Assembly: GCF_000737695.1 (NCBI RefSeq)
Contig: NZ_JPRM01000021.1
Location: forward strand, 42,152 to 106,151
Source: Flavobacterium hydatis
GTDB taxonomy: Bacteria > Bacteroidota > Bacteroidia > Flavobacteriales > Flavobacteriaceae
Reading direction: 5' to 3'
Length of the DNA stretch: 64,000 nt
Part shown: one piece after another, positions 37,289-47,526 of the stretch
How the letters are laid out: each line of letters begins with the position of its first letter
Position numbering within the stretch: position 1 is the stretch's first letter
Notes under the pieces: generated by a model
The model's database searches: none
Seen by the model: only the letters and a program-made list of their open reading frames with translations
Told to the model about the DNA's origin: nothing
Translations under genes and position numbers: made by a program

Positions 37289-37564
37289 ATGACTTTAAAC
37301 ATTAAACCGCTTTCAGATCGCGTACTTATTGAGCCAGTTGCTGCTGAGACTAAAACTGCGTCAGGGATTTTTATTCCAGATACTGCCAAAGAAAAACCAC
37401 AAAAAGGAACTGTTGTAGCTGTAGGTAATGGTACTAAAGACCATACTATGACTGTAAAAATTGGAGATACTGTTCTTTATGGTAAATATGCAGGAACCGA
37501 ATTAAAACATGAAGGAATTGATTACCTAATAATGAGAGAAGACGATATTCTTGCAATCATCTAA
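37289..37564 (+). CDS. groES: Co-chaperonin GroES
   Basis: 91 residues, standard length. Motifs [55 protein letters not shown] and [12 protein letters not shown]; the mobile loop lies between residues about 20 and 35. Caps the GroEL ring during protein folding. Unlike the usual adjacent arrangement, 513 nt including a repeat-flanked gene separate it from groEL. Confidence 0.97.
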   Translation: MTLNIKPLSDRVLIEPVAAETKTASGIFIPDTAKEKPQKGTVVAVGNGTKDHTMTVKIGDTVLYGKYAGTELKHEGIDYLIMREDDILAII

Positions 37565-37566
37565 AG

Positions 37567-37602
37567 ACTTTACGCTATAAGCTGTAGGCTTTAAGCTTCT
37601 CT
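37567..37602. repeat. Left inverted repeat of the four-helix-bundle cassette
   Basis: Begins 3 nt after the groES stop. Aligned without gaps to the reverse complement of 38031-38066, the first 29 positions agree at about 23; the core TAGGCTTTAAGC is the best conserved part. Confidence 0.8.
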
Positions 37603-37645
37603 GATTGCTTAGAATATACTACCTAAAGCTTTATGCAAAAAACAA

Positions 37646-38005
37646 ATGAGAGATTTTAAAAAATACGATGTCTGGCAGTTAAGTCATTCTTTTACTTTAG
37701 CAGTATATAAAATTACTGCTATATATCCAAAAGAAGAATTATACGGATTAACAAGTCAAATTCGAAGAGCGTCCTCATCAATACCTACAAATATTAGTGA
37801 AGGATGTGGAAGAAATAGCGACAAAGAATTTAATCAATTTCTCAATATCGCTTTGGGTTCTGCCAATGAAACAGAATATTTACTATTACTCTCAAAAGAT
37901 TTAAATTACATTAGTATTGAATTATACGAACCTCTTGAAAAAGAGATAAACATAATTAAAAGCAAAATTTACAATCTAAAGAAAGCTTTAATCAATTCTA
38001 TTTAA
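37646..38005 (+). CDS. Four-helix-bundle protein (S23 / 23S rRNA IVS family)
   Basis: 119 residues. Matches the small four-helix-bundle family first noticed as ORFs in 23S rRNA intervening sequences: opening FKKYDVWQLSHSFTLAVYKI, then QIRRASSSIPTNISEGCGR, EFNQFLNIALGSANETEYLL and a C-terminal helix pair. Known structures are multimeric bundles with a basic surface; function is unresolved. It sits between groES and groEL, same strand, inside an inverted-repeat pair, so it is probably cargo of a small mobile element. Probably co-transcribed with the chaperonin genes. Confidence 0.9.
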   Translation: MRDFKKYDVWQLSHSFTLAVYKITAIYPKEELYGLTSQIRRASSSIPTNISEGCGRNSDKEFNQFLNIALGSANETEYLLLLSKDLNYISIELYEPLEKEINIIKSKIYNLKKALINSI

Positions 38006-38030
38006 ATAAAAAACAAAATTAACCAGCAGT

Positions 38031-39706
<1,676 letters not shown>

Positions 39707-39735
39707 TATCCTTCCTGACTTACAAAGTCTTGAAA

Positions 39736-39773
39736 CAAAAAAAATCCGAAGTTTATAGCTTCGGATTTTTTTG
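39736..39773 (+). terminator. Terminator of groEL
   Basis: AATCCGAAG / CTTCGGATT with a 7-nt loop and a 7-nt T-run; A-run on the other side. Confidence 0.9.
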
Positions 39774-39859
39774 TTTTAATACCTATTTATATATTTTATA
39801 ATATCATTTCTTCTCCAATTTATTAAAGCTATAAAAGCCTTTTACTAACAATTATAAAT

Positions 39860-39893
39860 AAAAAAATCCGAAGTTTAAAGCTTCGGATTTCTT
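39860..39893 (-). terminator. Second near-identical hairpin, terminator of the DedA gene
   Basis: AAATCCGAAG / CTTCGGATTT with a 7-nt loop; the T-run lies on the minus strand, 20 nt after the dedA stop. Almost a copy of the hairpin 120 bp away. Confidence 0.85.
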
Positions 39894-39912
39894 AGTTTAA
39901 TTTTAATATCTA

Positions 39913-40596
39913 TTATTGTATTTTATCTACTGGTCTTTTCTTTAGTAGTTTCATTAAAACTGGGAAAGTCGTTATGATAACAATAATTATAATGATGTAC
40001 TCGATATGTTGTTTTAGATCAACTCCTTGTTTCAAAAACACACCGTAAAGATAGTGTCCTGAAAATATCAGAATAAAAGCCCACAAAAATGAACTTAGAA
40101 TGTTATAGAACATAAATTTCTTTTTATCCATAGATACAATTCCTGCAACTATAGGAGCAAATGTTCTGAAAATTGGTAAAAAACGAGCATAGATTATAGC
40201 TTTACCTCCGTATTTCTCAAAGAAATCTTTTGATTGTAACAGGTATTTTTTCTTAAACCAAAAGGTATCTTCTTTTTTAAACAAATAATAACCACTTTTG
40301 GCTCCAAACCAATATCCAGTCATATTTCCAAAAATCCCTGAAATAGCAACCATTAATGAGAGCAGAAATACGTTTATAAAATCGCTTTCGATGTAAACCA
40401 TATTCTGAATTAAATCACGACTATAAATTCCAGCTAAGAAAAGTAAACTATCACCTGGTAAAAAGAAACCCGCAAAAAGCCCTGTTTCGGCAAAAACTAT
40501 AAATATAACAATGTATAAACCAATTTGAAATCCACCAATGGTAAGGGTAATATAAAACTCAGGATTAATTAATTGAGTCCAATCAAAATTATTCAT
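39913..40596 (-). CDS. DedA family membrane protein
   Basis: 227 residues with 4-6 hydrophobic segments. DedA/SNARE-associated signature: ETGLFAGFFLPGDSLLFLAG near the N-terminus, GNMTGYWFGAKSG, and FEKYGGKAIIYARFLPIFRTFAPIVAG. The Glu/Asp and Arg residues match those needed for function in E. coli DedA proteins. Family members act in the inner membrane and include undecaprenyl-phosphate flippases; the exact substrate is unknown. Stands alone, convergent with groEL. Confidence 0.9.
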   Translation of the reverse strand: MNNFDWTQLINPEFYITLTIGGFQIGLYIVIFIVFAETGLFAGFFLPGDSLLFLAGIYSRDLIQNMVYIESDFINVFLLSLMVAISGIFGNMTGYWFGAKSGYYLFKKEDTFWFKKKYLLQSKDFFEKYGGKAIIYARFLPIFRTFAPIVAGIVSMDKKKFMFYNILSSFLWAFILIFSGHYLYGVFLKQGVDLKQHIEYIIIIIVIITTFPVLMKLLKKRPVDKIQ

Positions 40597-40727
40597 ATAA
40601 GCGATTTATTCGTTAAATTTATAAGTTGGTGAAAGTAATAATAAATTAGTTTAACCACAATAAATTGGCATATTTTAAAGTTTTATTAACGCTATAAAAA
40701 AGCCAAATTCCCACATGTTCTCTCTTA

Positions 40728-41069
40728 TTATTTTCTTTCGTATTTGCAACACATCGGAAGTCCGTCATAAACCTCCTGTGTAGTCTTCGCGATGTCAGTA
40801 TCATGACCTGATTTAGCAATAGCATTTTTCACATCTGCAGGTGAAGTTTTTTCTTCATTCAATATTAAATTTAGCTTATGGCTACTGATATCCCATACTG
40901 CCGATTTTACTCCCGAAACACCAAAAGCAGCTTTTTCTATTCTTTTTTTACAATGCTCACAGTTACCACTTACTTCTGTTTCATACTTCGCATTTTTATT
41001 CTTTTTCTCTTGAGCCTGAGCCGAAAACCCTAAAAAAGTGATTAATGCTATTAATATTAAATTTCTCAT
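40728..41069 (-). CDS. Secreted heavy-metal-associated (HMA) domain protein
   Basis: 113 residues. Signal peptide (MRNLILIALITFLGFSAQAQ), then an HMA fold with metal-binding C37-E-H-C40 (SGNCEHCKKRIEKAAFGVSG), VWDISSHKLNLIL and a late CC pair (PMCCKYE). Likely binds copper or another soft metal in the periplasm. It lies 56 nt downstream of a TonB-dependent receptor whose upstream neighbour is a Cys-rich HYC_CC_PP protein, forming a likely metal-handling unit. Confidence 0.85.
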   Translation of the reverse strand: MRNLILIALITFLGFSAQAQEKKNKNAKYETEVSGNCEHCKKRIEKAAFGVSGVKSAVWDISSHKLNLILNEEKTSPADVKNAIAKSGHDTDIAKTTQEVYDGLPMCCKYERK

Positions 41070-41125
41070 TTTATTAATTATTTATTGTTATTGAATTTTT
41101 GATATTGAAATTGTTATTGAAATTG

Positions 41126-43132
41126 TTATTTTATTTTAAATCGCAATCCTGCGTAATACATTTGTCCAAAAACAGGAGCATATATTATTGAAGCATCAAA
41201 ATCTGATCCAAACGGATTACCACTTCCTAATATAGCTTTGTCTTGGCGGTAATTCCCGATATTCTCCCCTCCTACATACACTTCAAAAACATCAGAAAAA
41301 ACTCTTGTTACTTGAGCATTCATCAAAGAATATGAGGGCGAAAACTCAGGCAACCTATCTTTCTCAGGATTTGAAGCCGTGTTTGGCAATTGTTGTTGCC
41401 CTATCCAATTAAAAGTATAATCTAACTTCCACTGTTTTCCGTCAACAAGATTTGTTTCGTATTCTAGGTTTCCAAAAAAACGATGTTTTGCCTGTAACGG
41501 TCTTGCATAATTTCCAGATAAATAATCTGTTCTGATATCATAATATTTATAAGCTGAGCGGAAATTGAAATTCTTTAATAATTCATAGTTAAATTCTACT
41601 TGTAAACTATTAGCATAAGACTTTCCGTTTAAATTGTAGAATAAAACTTCTTGCGGACTTTGCATTACATCTACAACAACCTGATTCTGGAAATCAGTTC
41701 TGTATAAATCAAAAACAACTTCGGCATGCTTACCAAAAAGAGAAAACTTTTGCGAAAAACTCAATCCGTAATTCCAAGCAATCTCAGGATTCATTCCGTA
41801 AATTTTACCGCTATTATCTAGAATTGAGAATACTCTTGAACTAGCAAAAAGTTGCTGATTCTCGGCAAAAATATTCGCCGAACGTTTTCCTCTTCCCGCC
41901 GAAAATCTTAAAACAGCTTTTTCCCAAGGATTGTATCTTACATGCAATCGTGGTGTTACAAAAGTTCCTAGACGATTATGATTATCGATTCTTCCGCCTA
42001 AAATAACACTAAAATTATCCGTGTTATCATACGTATACTCAAAGAAAGCCCCAACAGAATTATCTATTCGGCTATAATCTGTTACATTCACAAACTCTTG
42101 ATATTGATCGTATGTAAAGTTCAATCCTGCTGCAAACTTATTCTTGGTATTATCGATAATCGAATTAAAAATCAAATTAGAATAATAACTATTCTGTTTG
42201 ATATTATAATCATTTAAACCATAATACGATTTCTGATTATGGCTGTTAAATGCATTCTGAAAACCAATACTCTGAAAAGGCATATCCGGAAAAACATAAC
42301 CTATCTTGGTCGAAACATCAATTCGTTCCGTATTAATTTCAGACCCCCAATAATTCGTCGTACCTCTATCTCGATCTTTATCAAAATCAAGTTGTCCGGT
42401 TTGCTTCTTATCATTCATATATCTAAGATTAACAAAACCAACCCAACCTTTCTCGGCATTAGTATATTGGTAACGATTTAGGATATTGATTTGCTTCGCC
42501 AACGGATTATCCATAAATCCATCATCGTTCATGTCGGTTTTTGCAACACGTGCATTACCATGAACTAATAAACTTGTTGCCCATTTATCCGAAAGTTGTT
42601 TAGTAAAATGAGTGTTTAATTCAAACCGAGAATCGGTAGAACCATAAGCATTCAGGAAGAACGGAATATCATTCATCGGTTTTAATAATTCTGTGTTTAT
42701 TTGTCCTGAAATACTTTCATAACCATTTACAACACTTCCTGCTCCTTTGGTTATCTGAATACTTTCGACCCATGTTCCAGGTGTAAATGATAATCCATAA
42801 GCCTGAGAAGCTCCACGAACTGATGGAATATTCTCTTCGGTAATCATTAAGTACGGACTTGTAAGTCCTAGCATTTTAATTTGCTTTGTTCCTGTTAATG
42901 CATCCGAAAAGTTAACATCAATAGATGGATTAGTTTCAAAACTTTCGGCGAGATTACAACAAGCTGCTTTAAGCAATTCTTTACTTGTTATTAATGAAGT
43001 ATTTCCTGTAAGTGTATATGATTTTTTAATTCCTTTTTGCTTTTTGGTAATCTTAACTTCTTCCAAATTTTCTTGTGCAAAAACTGGAATACAAAGCAAT
43101 AGCATAGCAAAAAGCGCTATATTTTTTTTCAT
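41126..43132 (-). CDS. TonB-dependent outer-membrane receptor, probable metal/metallophore uptake
   Basis: About 668 residues from ATG 43132 (MKKNIALFAMLLLCIPVFAQ); a longer in-frame start at 43177 would bury the signal peptide. The plug domain includes LLKAACCNLAESFETNPSID and KMLGLTSPYLMITEENIPS; the barrel ends in aromatic-rich MYYAGLRFKIK. The Cys pair in the plug and the HMA and HYC_CC_PP neighbours suggest copper or a related metal; substrate not proven. There is no carboxypeptidase-like N-terminal domain, unlike SusC. Confidence 0.88.
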   Translation of the reverse strand: MKKNIALFAMLLLCIPVFAQENLEEVKITKKQKGIKKSYTLTGNTSLITSKELLKAACCNLAESFETNPSIDVNFSDALTGTKQIKMLGLTSPYLMITEENIPSVRGASQAYGLSFTPGTWVESIQITKGAGSVVNGYESISGQINTELLKPMNDIPFFLNAYGSTDSRFELNTHFTKQLSDKWATSLLVHGNARVAKTDMNDDGFMDNPLAKQINILNRYQYTNAEKGWVGFVNLRYMNDKKQTGQLDFDKDRDRGTTNYWGSEINTERIDVSTKIGYVFPDMPFQSIGFQNAFNSHNQKSYYGLNDYNIKQNSYYSNLIFNSIIDNTKNKFAAGLNFTYDQYQEFVNVTDYSRIDNSVGAFFEYTYDNTDNFSVILGGRIDNHNRLGTFVTPRLHVRYNPWEKAVLRFSAGRGKRSANIFAENQQLFASSRVFSILDNSGKIYGMNPEIAWNYGLSFSQKFSLFGKHAEVVFDLYRTDFQNQVVVDVMQSPQEVLFYNLNGKSYANSLQVEFNYELLKNFNFRSAYKYYDIRTDYLSGNYARPLQAKHRFFGNLEYETNLVDGKQWKLDYTFNWIGQQQLPNTASNPEKDRLPEFSPSYSLMNAQVTRVFSDVFEVYVGGENIGNYRQDKAILGSGNPFGSDFDASIIYAPVFGQMYYAGLRFKIK

Positions 43133-43205
43133 GATAATAATTTTAATGTTTGAAAAGAGTAGACTCAAACCATACAAAATGATTTGACTTTAAAAAACAT
43201 TAAAA

Positions 43206-43607
43206 TCAGGCGTAAAATATATATTGGTGATAGAGTTTAAATAGCGGAGGTGCGTGCGCATCGCTATAATATGCAATTATCTGTTTGCTTTTAAAACTCG
43301 GAATACAGAAAAAAGCAACTGTTTTAAATTCTTGTAACGTAAATGGAAAATCAAACTGAAATAAAAATGTCTTAATTGTAGCTGTATCTGACTTTTTCTC
43401 AAAATGAACTACTTTGTCTTTACAGCAAGATGATTTTTTTTCGACTGCAATCCCGCAACATTTTTTTACTGGAGGTGCTTCTACTGTTTTATTTAATGAA
43501 ATCGAAGCTAATTTGCCTCCACAATAATGCACATCAAAAGCTAGTCCTACATTGCAAACCAATAGTAGAAATGCTAAAAATAAACTAGTGCATTTTTTTA
43601 TATTCAT
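43206..43607 (-). CDS. HYC_CC_PP family protein
   Basis: 133 residues with a signal peptide (MNIKKCTSLFLAFLLLVCNV...). It shows the three features that name this family: H27-Y-C29 (DVHYCGG), Cys pairs (KKCCG and SSCCKDK), and the PP of HAPPLFKLYHQ at the C-terminus. Function undescribed; the Cys/His content and its position ahead of the TonB receptor and HMA gene suggest periplasmic metal binding or sensing. Confidence 0.85.
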   Translation of the reverse strand: MNIKKCTSLFLAFLLLVCNVGLAFDVHYCGGKLASISLNKTVEAPPVKKCCGIAVEKKSSCCKDKVVHFEKKSDTATIKTFLFQFDFPFTLQEFKTVAFFCIPSFKSKQIIAYYSDAHAPPLFKLYHQYIFYA

Positions 43608-43615
43608 ATCGCCTG

Positions 43616-43623
43616 CAAAATTA
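43616..43623 (-). promoter_or_regulatory. -7 box of the HYC_CC_PP / receptor / HMA unit
   Basis: CAAAATTA reads TAATTTTG on the minus strand, 9 nt from the start codon, so the mRNA would be almost leaderless. No -33 box seen. Confidence 0.4.
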
Positions 43624-43678
43624 GCATTATAATCAATTCCTAAAATGAAATTCTTGTTAAAAATTTTAAAAAGTGCTC

Positions 43679-45034
43679 TTACAAGTCAAACTCCTGTTCC
43701 ATTAAAGGAATAGAGCAATTAAAACCATATTTCTCTTTTATTTTTATACGAAGCGCATCTGCAGGAATATTTTCTCCATGAACCAGAAAAACTTTTTTTG
43801 GCTTATTTTCTAATGCTGAAAGCCAAAGAAGCAAATCATCCTGATCACCATGAGCAGAAAGCCCTGCTATTTTTAAAATCTTAGCTTTAACTGGAAAATA
43901 TTTACCTCTTATTTTAATTTCTTTATCACCATCTAATAACTTTCTTCCACGAGTTCCTTCAGCTTGATAACCTACAATAATTATTGTTGTTTCGCGCAAT
44001 CCTATATAATGTTCAAAATAATTTAAAACCCTTCCTCCTGTCGCCATTCCGCTTGCAGCAATAATCACTTTTGGGCTTTTATTATAAATAATATCCATCG
44101 TTTCCTGATAATCTGAGACTAAAGAAAACATTTTGGTCATACCTGTACACTCTTCTATCGTTAGCTTATGCCATTCTCTATTATTCATAAAGATTTCTAA
44201 GGCACTAATTCCCATAGGAGTATCAATAATATATGGAATATTCGGAATCCTACCTTCTTTCTTGAGCTGCCACAACAAATACATTACACTTTGCGCTCGC
44301 TCTACAGCAAAACTAGGGATGATAACTGTTCCCTTTTTCTGAAATGCAGCATTAATATATTTTTCCAGCTCTTCTTTGGCATCGGTATCTGGATGCAATC
44401 GGTTTCCGTAGGTACTTTCTAAAAAAACATAATCTGCAGTTTTGGGTTTTTCCGGAGGATATAGTAACACATCATTATCGCGACCGACATCTCCCGAAAA
44501 AACTAGTGTTTTTTTCTCAGCCGTTAATGCAATACTACAAGCTCCCATAATATGTCCTGCTGTAAAAAAAACCGCCGAAATATCTGGTTCTAAAAGAAAT
44601 GGTTCATTTATTTTTACAACTCTAAAAAGCGGAAAGACTTTCTTGGCCTGCTCTACAGTATAAAGTGGTTCTGCAATTTCATGTTTAGAATATTGTTCTT
44701 CATTTGCCTTATTTGCTTCTTCTTCCTGAATCTTGGCACTATCCAAAAGAATGAGTTTAGCAATTTCTTTTGTAGGCCCAGAACAATATATCTTTCCTTT
44801 AAAACCCTGATATACTAATCTTGGCAACCAACCACAATGGTCTAAATGTCCATGTGTGAGTAACACAAAATCTATAGTTGAAGGTAATACGGACAAAGGC
44901 TCCCAGTTAAGTTCTCTCAAAGGTTTTATCCCCTGAAACTGCCCGCAATCTATTAAAATTCTAACTCCATTACTCTCAATCAACGTTTTTGAACCTGTTA
45001 CGGTTCCTGCACCTCCAATGAATTTGACTTTCAT
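43679..45034 (-). CDS. Beta-CASP metallo-beta-lactamase-fold RNA hydrolase
   Basis: 451 residues. MBL fold with metal site H61-G-H63-L-D65-H66 (LTHGHLDHCGWL), AGHIMGACS and FSGDVGRDN; beta-CASP insertion (about 190-375, VIIPSFAVERAQ, ASGMATGGRVLNYFEH, QAEGTRGRKL); final RMMBL-like part with GLSAHGDQDDLL and FLVHGE. This is the layout of CPSF73/YSH1-like ribonucleases; bacterial members process RNA, but the substrate here is unknown. 38 nt downstream of an ATP-cone nuclease gene; likely one transcript. Confidence 0.9.
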   Translation of the reverse strand: MKVKFIGGAGTVTGSKTLIESNGVRILIDCGQFQGIKPLRELNWEPLSVLPSTIDFVLLTHGHLDHCGWLPRLVYQGFKGKIYCSGPTKEIAKLILLDSAKIQEEEANKANEEQYSKHEIAEPLYTVEQAKKVFPLFRVVKINEPFLLEPDISAVFFTAGHIMGACSIALTAEKKTLVFSGDVGRDNDVLLYPPEKPKTADYVFLESTYGNRLHPDTDAKEELEKYINAAFQKKGTVIIPSFAVERAQSVMYLLWQLKKEGRIPNIPYIIDTPMGISALEIFMNNREWHKLTIEECTGMTKMFSLVSDYQETMDIIYNKSPKVIIAASGMATGGRVLNYFEHYIGLRETTIIIVGYQAEGTRGRKLLDGDKEIKIRGKYFPVKAKILKIAGLSAHGDQDDLLLWLSALENKPKKVFLVHGENIPADALRIKIKEKYGFNCSIPLMEQEFDL

Positions 45035-45072
45035 TTTATTTGAATTTAAATTACATAGATAAAAGCATTATT

Positions 45073-45903
45073 TTAAGAATACCTACACAACTCCGAGGCT
45101 TCTTTTGTAACACCTTTTATTCTTTGAGAACTTAATCCAATTTTTTCTAAACAACTGTGGTTATTTAATAACTCCTTTACCAAAATTACATCTAGCGCCA
45201 ATAGTTTATCCTTTTCGGCCAGAGTAAGTGTGGTTAAACAAGTTATAGGATACAGATTATTATTCTCATTCTTTGTTCTCAAGTTGTTATTTACAGGATA
45301 ATCCCAACTCAATAAATTTAATCCTGAACACGCTCCAAAAGTCATCGCATCCGATGTAAATCGATTATTGGTAACTATCCAACATTCTGATACAACATCT
45401 TTGTCTGTAAAAACAGAATGCTTTCTTTCTTTTATATCATTAAATCTGGATAGAATATACATAGGTACTTTTACATCTGTAGAAGCTTCTTTTCCCATAT
45501 GAAACTTACATTCCACCATTGCAATGACATCGTTCTTTTTTATCAAGACATCTATTTCATGCGTAACACATTTGCCTTGCAAAGTCAGATTAGTTTTAGT
45601 TTCATAATTTTCTTTGGAGAAAAGTCTGGCAATATATTTTTCGAAGTAAAAACCAGCAGGCCCTAATAATTGTATAGCTTCTTTAAGATTATACCTTGCT
45701 GCATGCGAATGGGATATTTTTCTGAGCAACCTAAAAGCCATCTTATAGATTTTTTTGGTCGAAATCCCTTCGTACATTTCTTTCTCTATTATTTGTAAAA
45801 CATCCTGAACAACTGATTGATTAGCACCAGAATTCAAAAGAGATTTCTCTAATTTTTTTCTATCAAAGACAACTGTATCTCCTGATTTTTTTACAACTTT
45901 CAT
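45073..45903 (-). CDS. ATP-cone domain fused to a PD-(D/E)XK restriction-like nuclease
   Basis: 276 residues. The N-terminal ATP-cone (about 1-90: VVKKSGDTVVFDRKKLEKSL...KIYKMAFRLL) is the nucleotide-sensing module found in ribonucleotide reductase and NrdR. The C-terminal part is an Mrr-like PD-(D/E)XK nuclease core, HEIDVLIKKNDVIAMVECKF, with D118 and E131-C-K133. No signal peptide. The combination suggests a nuclease gated by ATP/dATP level. Target unknown; its neighbour is a beta-CASP hydrolase. Confidence 0.82.
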   Translation of the reverse strand: MKVVKKSGDTVVFDRKKLEKSLLNSGANQSVVQDVLQIIEKEMYEGISTKKIYKMAFRLLRKISHSHAARYNLKEAIQLLGPAGFYFEKYIARLFSKENYETKTNLTLQGKCVTHEIDVLIKKNDVIAMVECKFHMGKEASTDVKVPMYILSRFNDIKERKHSVFTDKDVVSECWIVTNNRFTSDAMTFGACSGLNLLSWDYPVNNNLRTKNENNNLYPITCLTTLTLAEKDKLLALDVILVKELLNNHSCLEKIGLSSQRIKGVTKEASELCRYS

Positions 45904-45964
45904 CTATTTTTTGATTTGAAAATTAAACAAATACAAATCGACTACTAAAGGTACAAAAAAAGGC

Positions 45965-46408
45965 TTATTTATTTATTTTTTGATAGTAAAATCCTGGAAC
46001 AAACAACAGTATAAGAATAGGTTGAATTAAAAAACGACGTATATAAAAAAGTATCAAATTGTTTTGATTGCCATAAAAGTAAATAACACAATAGAAAGCA
46101 ATAATCAAGACTAGAAAAAACATTACATATAAAACTGAAGCAAACTTAACGAGTTCGATTTCTTTAAAAAGAACATAGATTATCCCCAATGATATAATTG
46201 TGTTTAAGAAATATCGAAATAGCAACCCAAAAAATAATTGAATCGAATTAAACTCTGGCAAAGGAAGTTCTTTATAATCTGTCTCGAAATAAACGAGAAA
46301 AGGATCATAAAACAACTGATTTTCAAATGCTCTTATGCCTGCCAAAAGAAATACAAACACAATTAAGAGAAAGATTCTTGATTTATTTTGAAGAATATTA
46401 TTTAGCAT
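45965..46408 (-). CDS. Exosortase F-associated membrane protein
   Basis: 147 residues, about four membrane helices, conserved FYDPFLVYF and LLFRYFLNTIIS segments. Overlaps the end of xrtF by 11 nt, indicating translational coupling. The family is known only as the partner of XrtF in Flavobacteria; role undetermined. Confidence 0.85.
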   Translation of the reverse strand: MLNNILQNKSRIFLLIVFVFLLAGIRAFENQLFYDPFLVYFETDYKELPLPEFNSIQLFFGLLFRYFLNTIISLGIIYVLFKEIELVKFASVLYVMFFLVLIIAFYCVIYFYGNQNNLILFYIRRFLIQPILILLFVPGFYYQKINK

Positions 46409-46934
46409 ATTTAGAAAATTTACTTACCCAAATAATCCACAAAATAAAAACTACTCCATAAATAACCAACGGAAAAAGTACTCCGTGTAAAAGATGTGAT
46501 TTTTCAGGAAAATAACACAATAATCCTGTTAATGAAGCGATTCGGCAAACATTAAGGATATAAATAAAAAGACTTCCTCCTAAAATATAAAACAATGTCG
46601 GCTTTAATTTTCCTGAAAAGGCAACTATAAAGGATACAAACAAAATAATTACACTAATCGCATTACAACCTTCTACAATTAAAGCAACTAATTTTTGATT
46701 ATAAAATATCTGTAAATATGGCTTTGAGGGAGTTTTATCGACTTTTGCACTATTATCAAATAATTGCAATAACCATTCGGTTTGATTACCTACTAGTTTT
46801 GTTATTCCATCTATTTTATCATTCCCAAAACCGCTCAAATAGAATTGATAAACGAATGTTAATAGAATATAAGTTCCAAAAAATGTACCTATAAAAAGAA
46901 GAAAAGGCTTGTACTGGATTAAATATTTTTTCAA
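46398..46934 (-). CDS. xrtF: Exosortase family protein XrtF
   Basis: 178 residues, multi-pass membrane protein. Candidate catalytic triad as in exosortases: C90 (VEGCNAIS), R131 (NVCRIASL) and H150 (HLLHGVLF), each at or next to a membrane helix. Exosortases are membrane transpeptidases that cleave C-terminal sorting signals of exported proteins; the XrtF substrate is not established and no obvious substrate gene lies in the window. First gene of a two-gene unit. Confidence 0.9.
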   Translation of the reverse strand: MKKYLIQYKPFLLFIGTFFGTYILLTFVYQFYLSGFGNDKIDGITKLVGNQTEWLLQLFDNSAKVDKTPSKPYLQIFYNQKLVALIVEGCNAISVIILFVSFIVAFSGKLKPTLFYILGGSLFIYILNVCRIASLTGLLCYFPEKSHLLHGVLFPLVIYGVVFILWIIWVSKFSKYAK

Positions 46935-46947
46935 GAGAAATTTTTAA

Positions 46948-46988
46948 CAAATTTATGTATTTTTTGAATTTGGCTTTAAATACTTTTG
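46948..46988. promoter_or_regulatory. Divergent -7 boxes for xrtF (minus) and the GAF gene (plus)
   Basis: CAAATTTA at 46948-46955 reads TAAATTTG on the minus strand, 14 nt before xrtF. TACTTTTG at 46981-46988 lies 17 nt before the GAF gene. -33 elements are unclear for both. Confidence 0.5.
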
Positions 46989-47005
46989 TATAAAAACTAA
47001 ATAAT

Positions 47006-47461
47006 ATGACTTTTCAGGAATTACAACCAAAAATAACTGCAATTGTAGCAGATACAAACCAATCAAGAGACGAAAAACTATTAAGCATTTGTCAGTTATT
47101 AAACGCCAATGTTGATTATTATAACTGGGTTGGATTTTATTTTGCCAATCACGAAAATAAAACTTTGCATTTAGGACCTTATGTAGGAGCCGAAACTGAT
47201 CATACTGTAATCCCTTTTGGAAAAGGAATATGTGGGCAAGTTGCAGAAAGCAATGCTAATTTTGTTGTGCCAGACGTTGCTGCTCAGGACAATTATATTG
47301 CATGTAGTTTTACTGTAAAGTCTGAAATCGTGGTTCCTTTATTTGTAGACGGAGTAAATATTGGTCAAATTGATATTGATAGTCACGTTATTGACCCTTT
47401 TACAGAAGCTGACGAAAGATTTCTAGAGTTTGTAAATTTGGAAGTTGCTAAATTGTACTAA
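47006..47461 (+). CDS. GAF-domain protein, probable free methionine-R-sulfoxide reductase
   Basis: 151 residues, a single GAF domain. It matches the fRMsr subgroup: WVGFYF, LHLGPYVG, PFGKGICGQVAE (C76), VVPDV, YIACSFTVKSEIVVPLF (C100), GQIDIDSHVIDPF. E. coli fRMsr uses three Cys; two are evident here, the third (usually about ten residues after the first) is absent. Reduces free methionine-(R)-sulfoxide. Cytoplasmic. Confidence 0.82.
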   Translation: MTFQELQPKITAIVADTNQSRDEKLLSICQLLNANVDYYNWVGFYFANHENKTLHLGPYVGAETDHTVIPFGKGICGQVAESNANFVVPDVAAQDNYIACSFTVKSEIVVPLFVDGVNIGQIDIDSHVIDPFTEADERFLEFVNLEVAKLY

Positions 47462-47473
47462 AAATAATACATT

Positions 47474-47526
47474 CGCGTAACTTTATTTTTAAACTCTTTT
47501 ATGAAACTAATTTTACGCGTTTTTTT
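47474..47526 (+). other. Long-loop inverted repeat spanning the next gene's start codon
   Basis: CGCGTAA (47474-47480) pairs with TTACGCG (47513-47519), followed by seven T. The ATG at 47501 lies in the loop. Could be a weak terminator for the GAF gene or control translation of the next gene. Confidence 0.35.

Noticed and set aside
40671..40690. Sigma-54-like TTGGCATATTTTAAAG
   Set aside because: No TTGC-like -12 element, and no gene downstream on the plus strand.
43133..43177. 15-residue N-terminal extension of the TonB receptor
   Set aside because: It would place extra residues ahead of a clean signal peptide (MKKNIALFAMLLL...).
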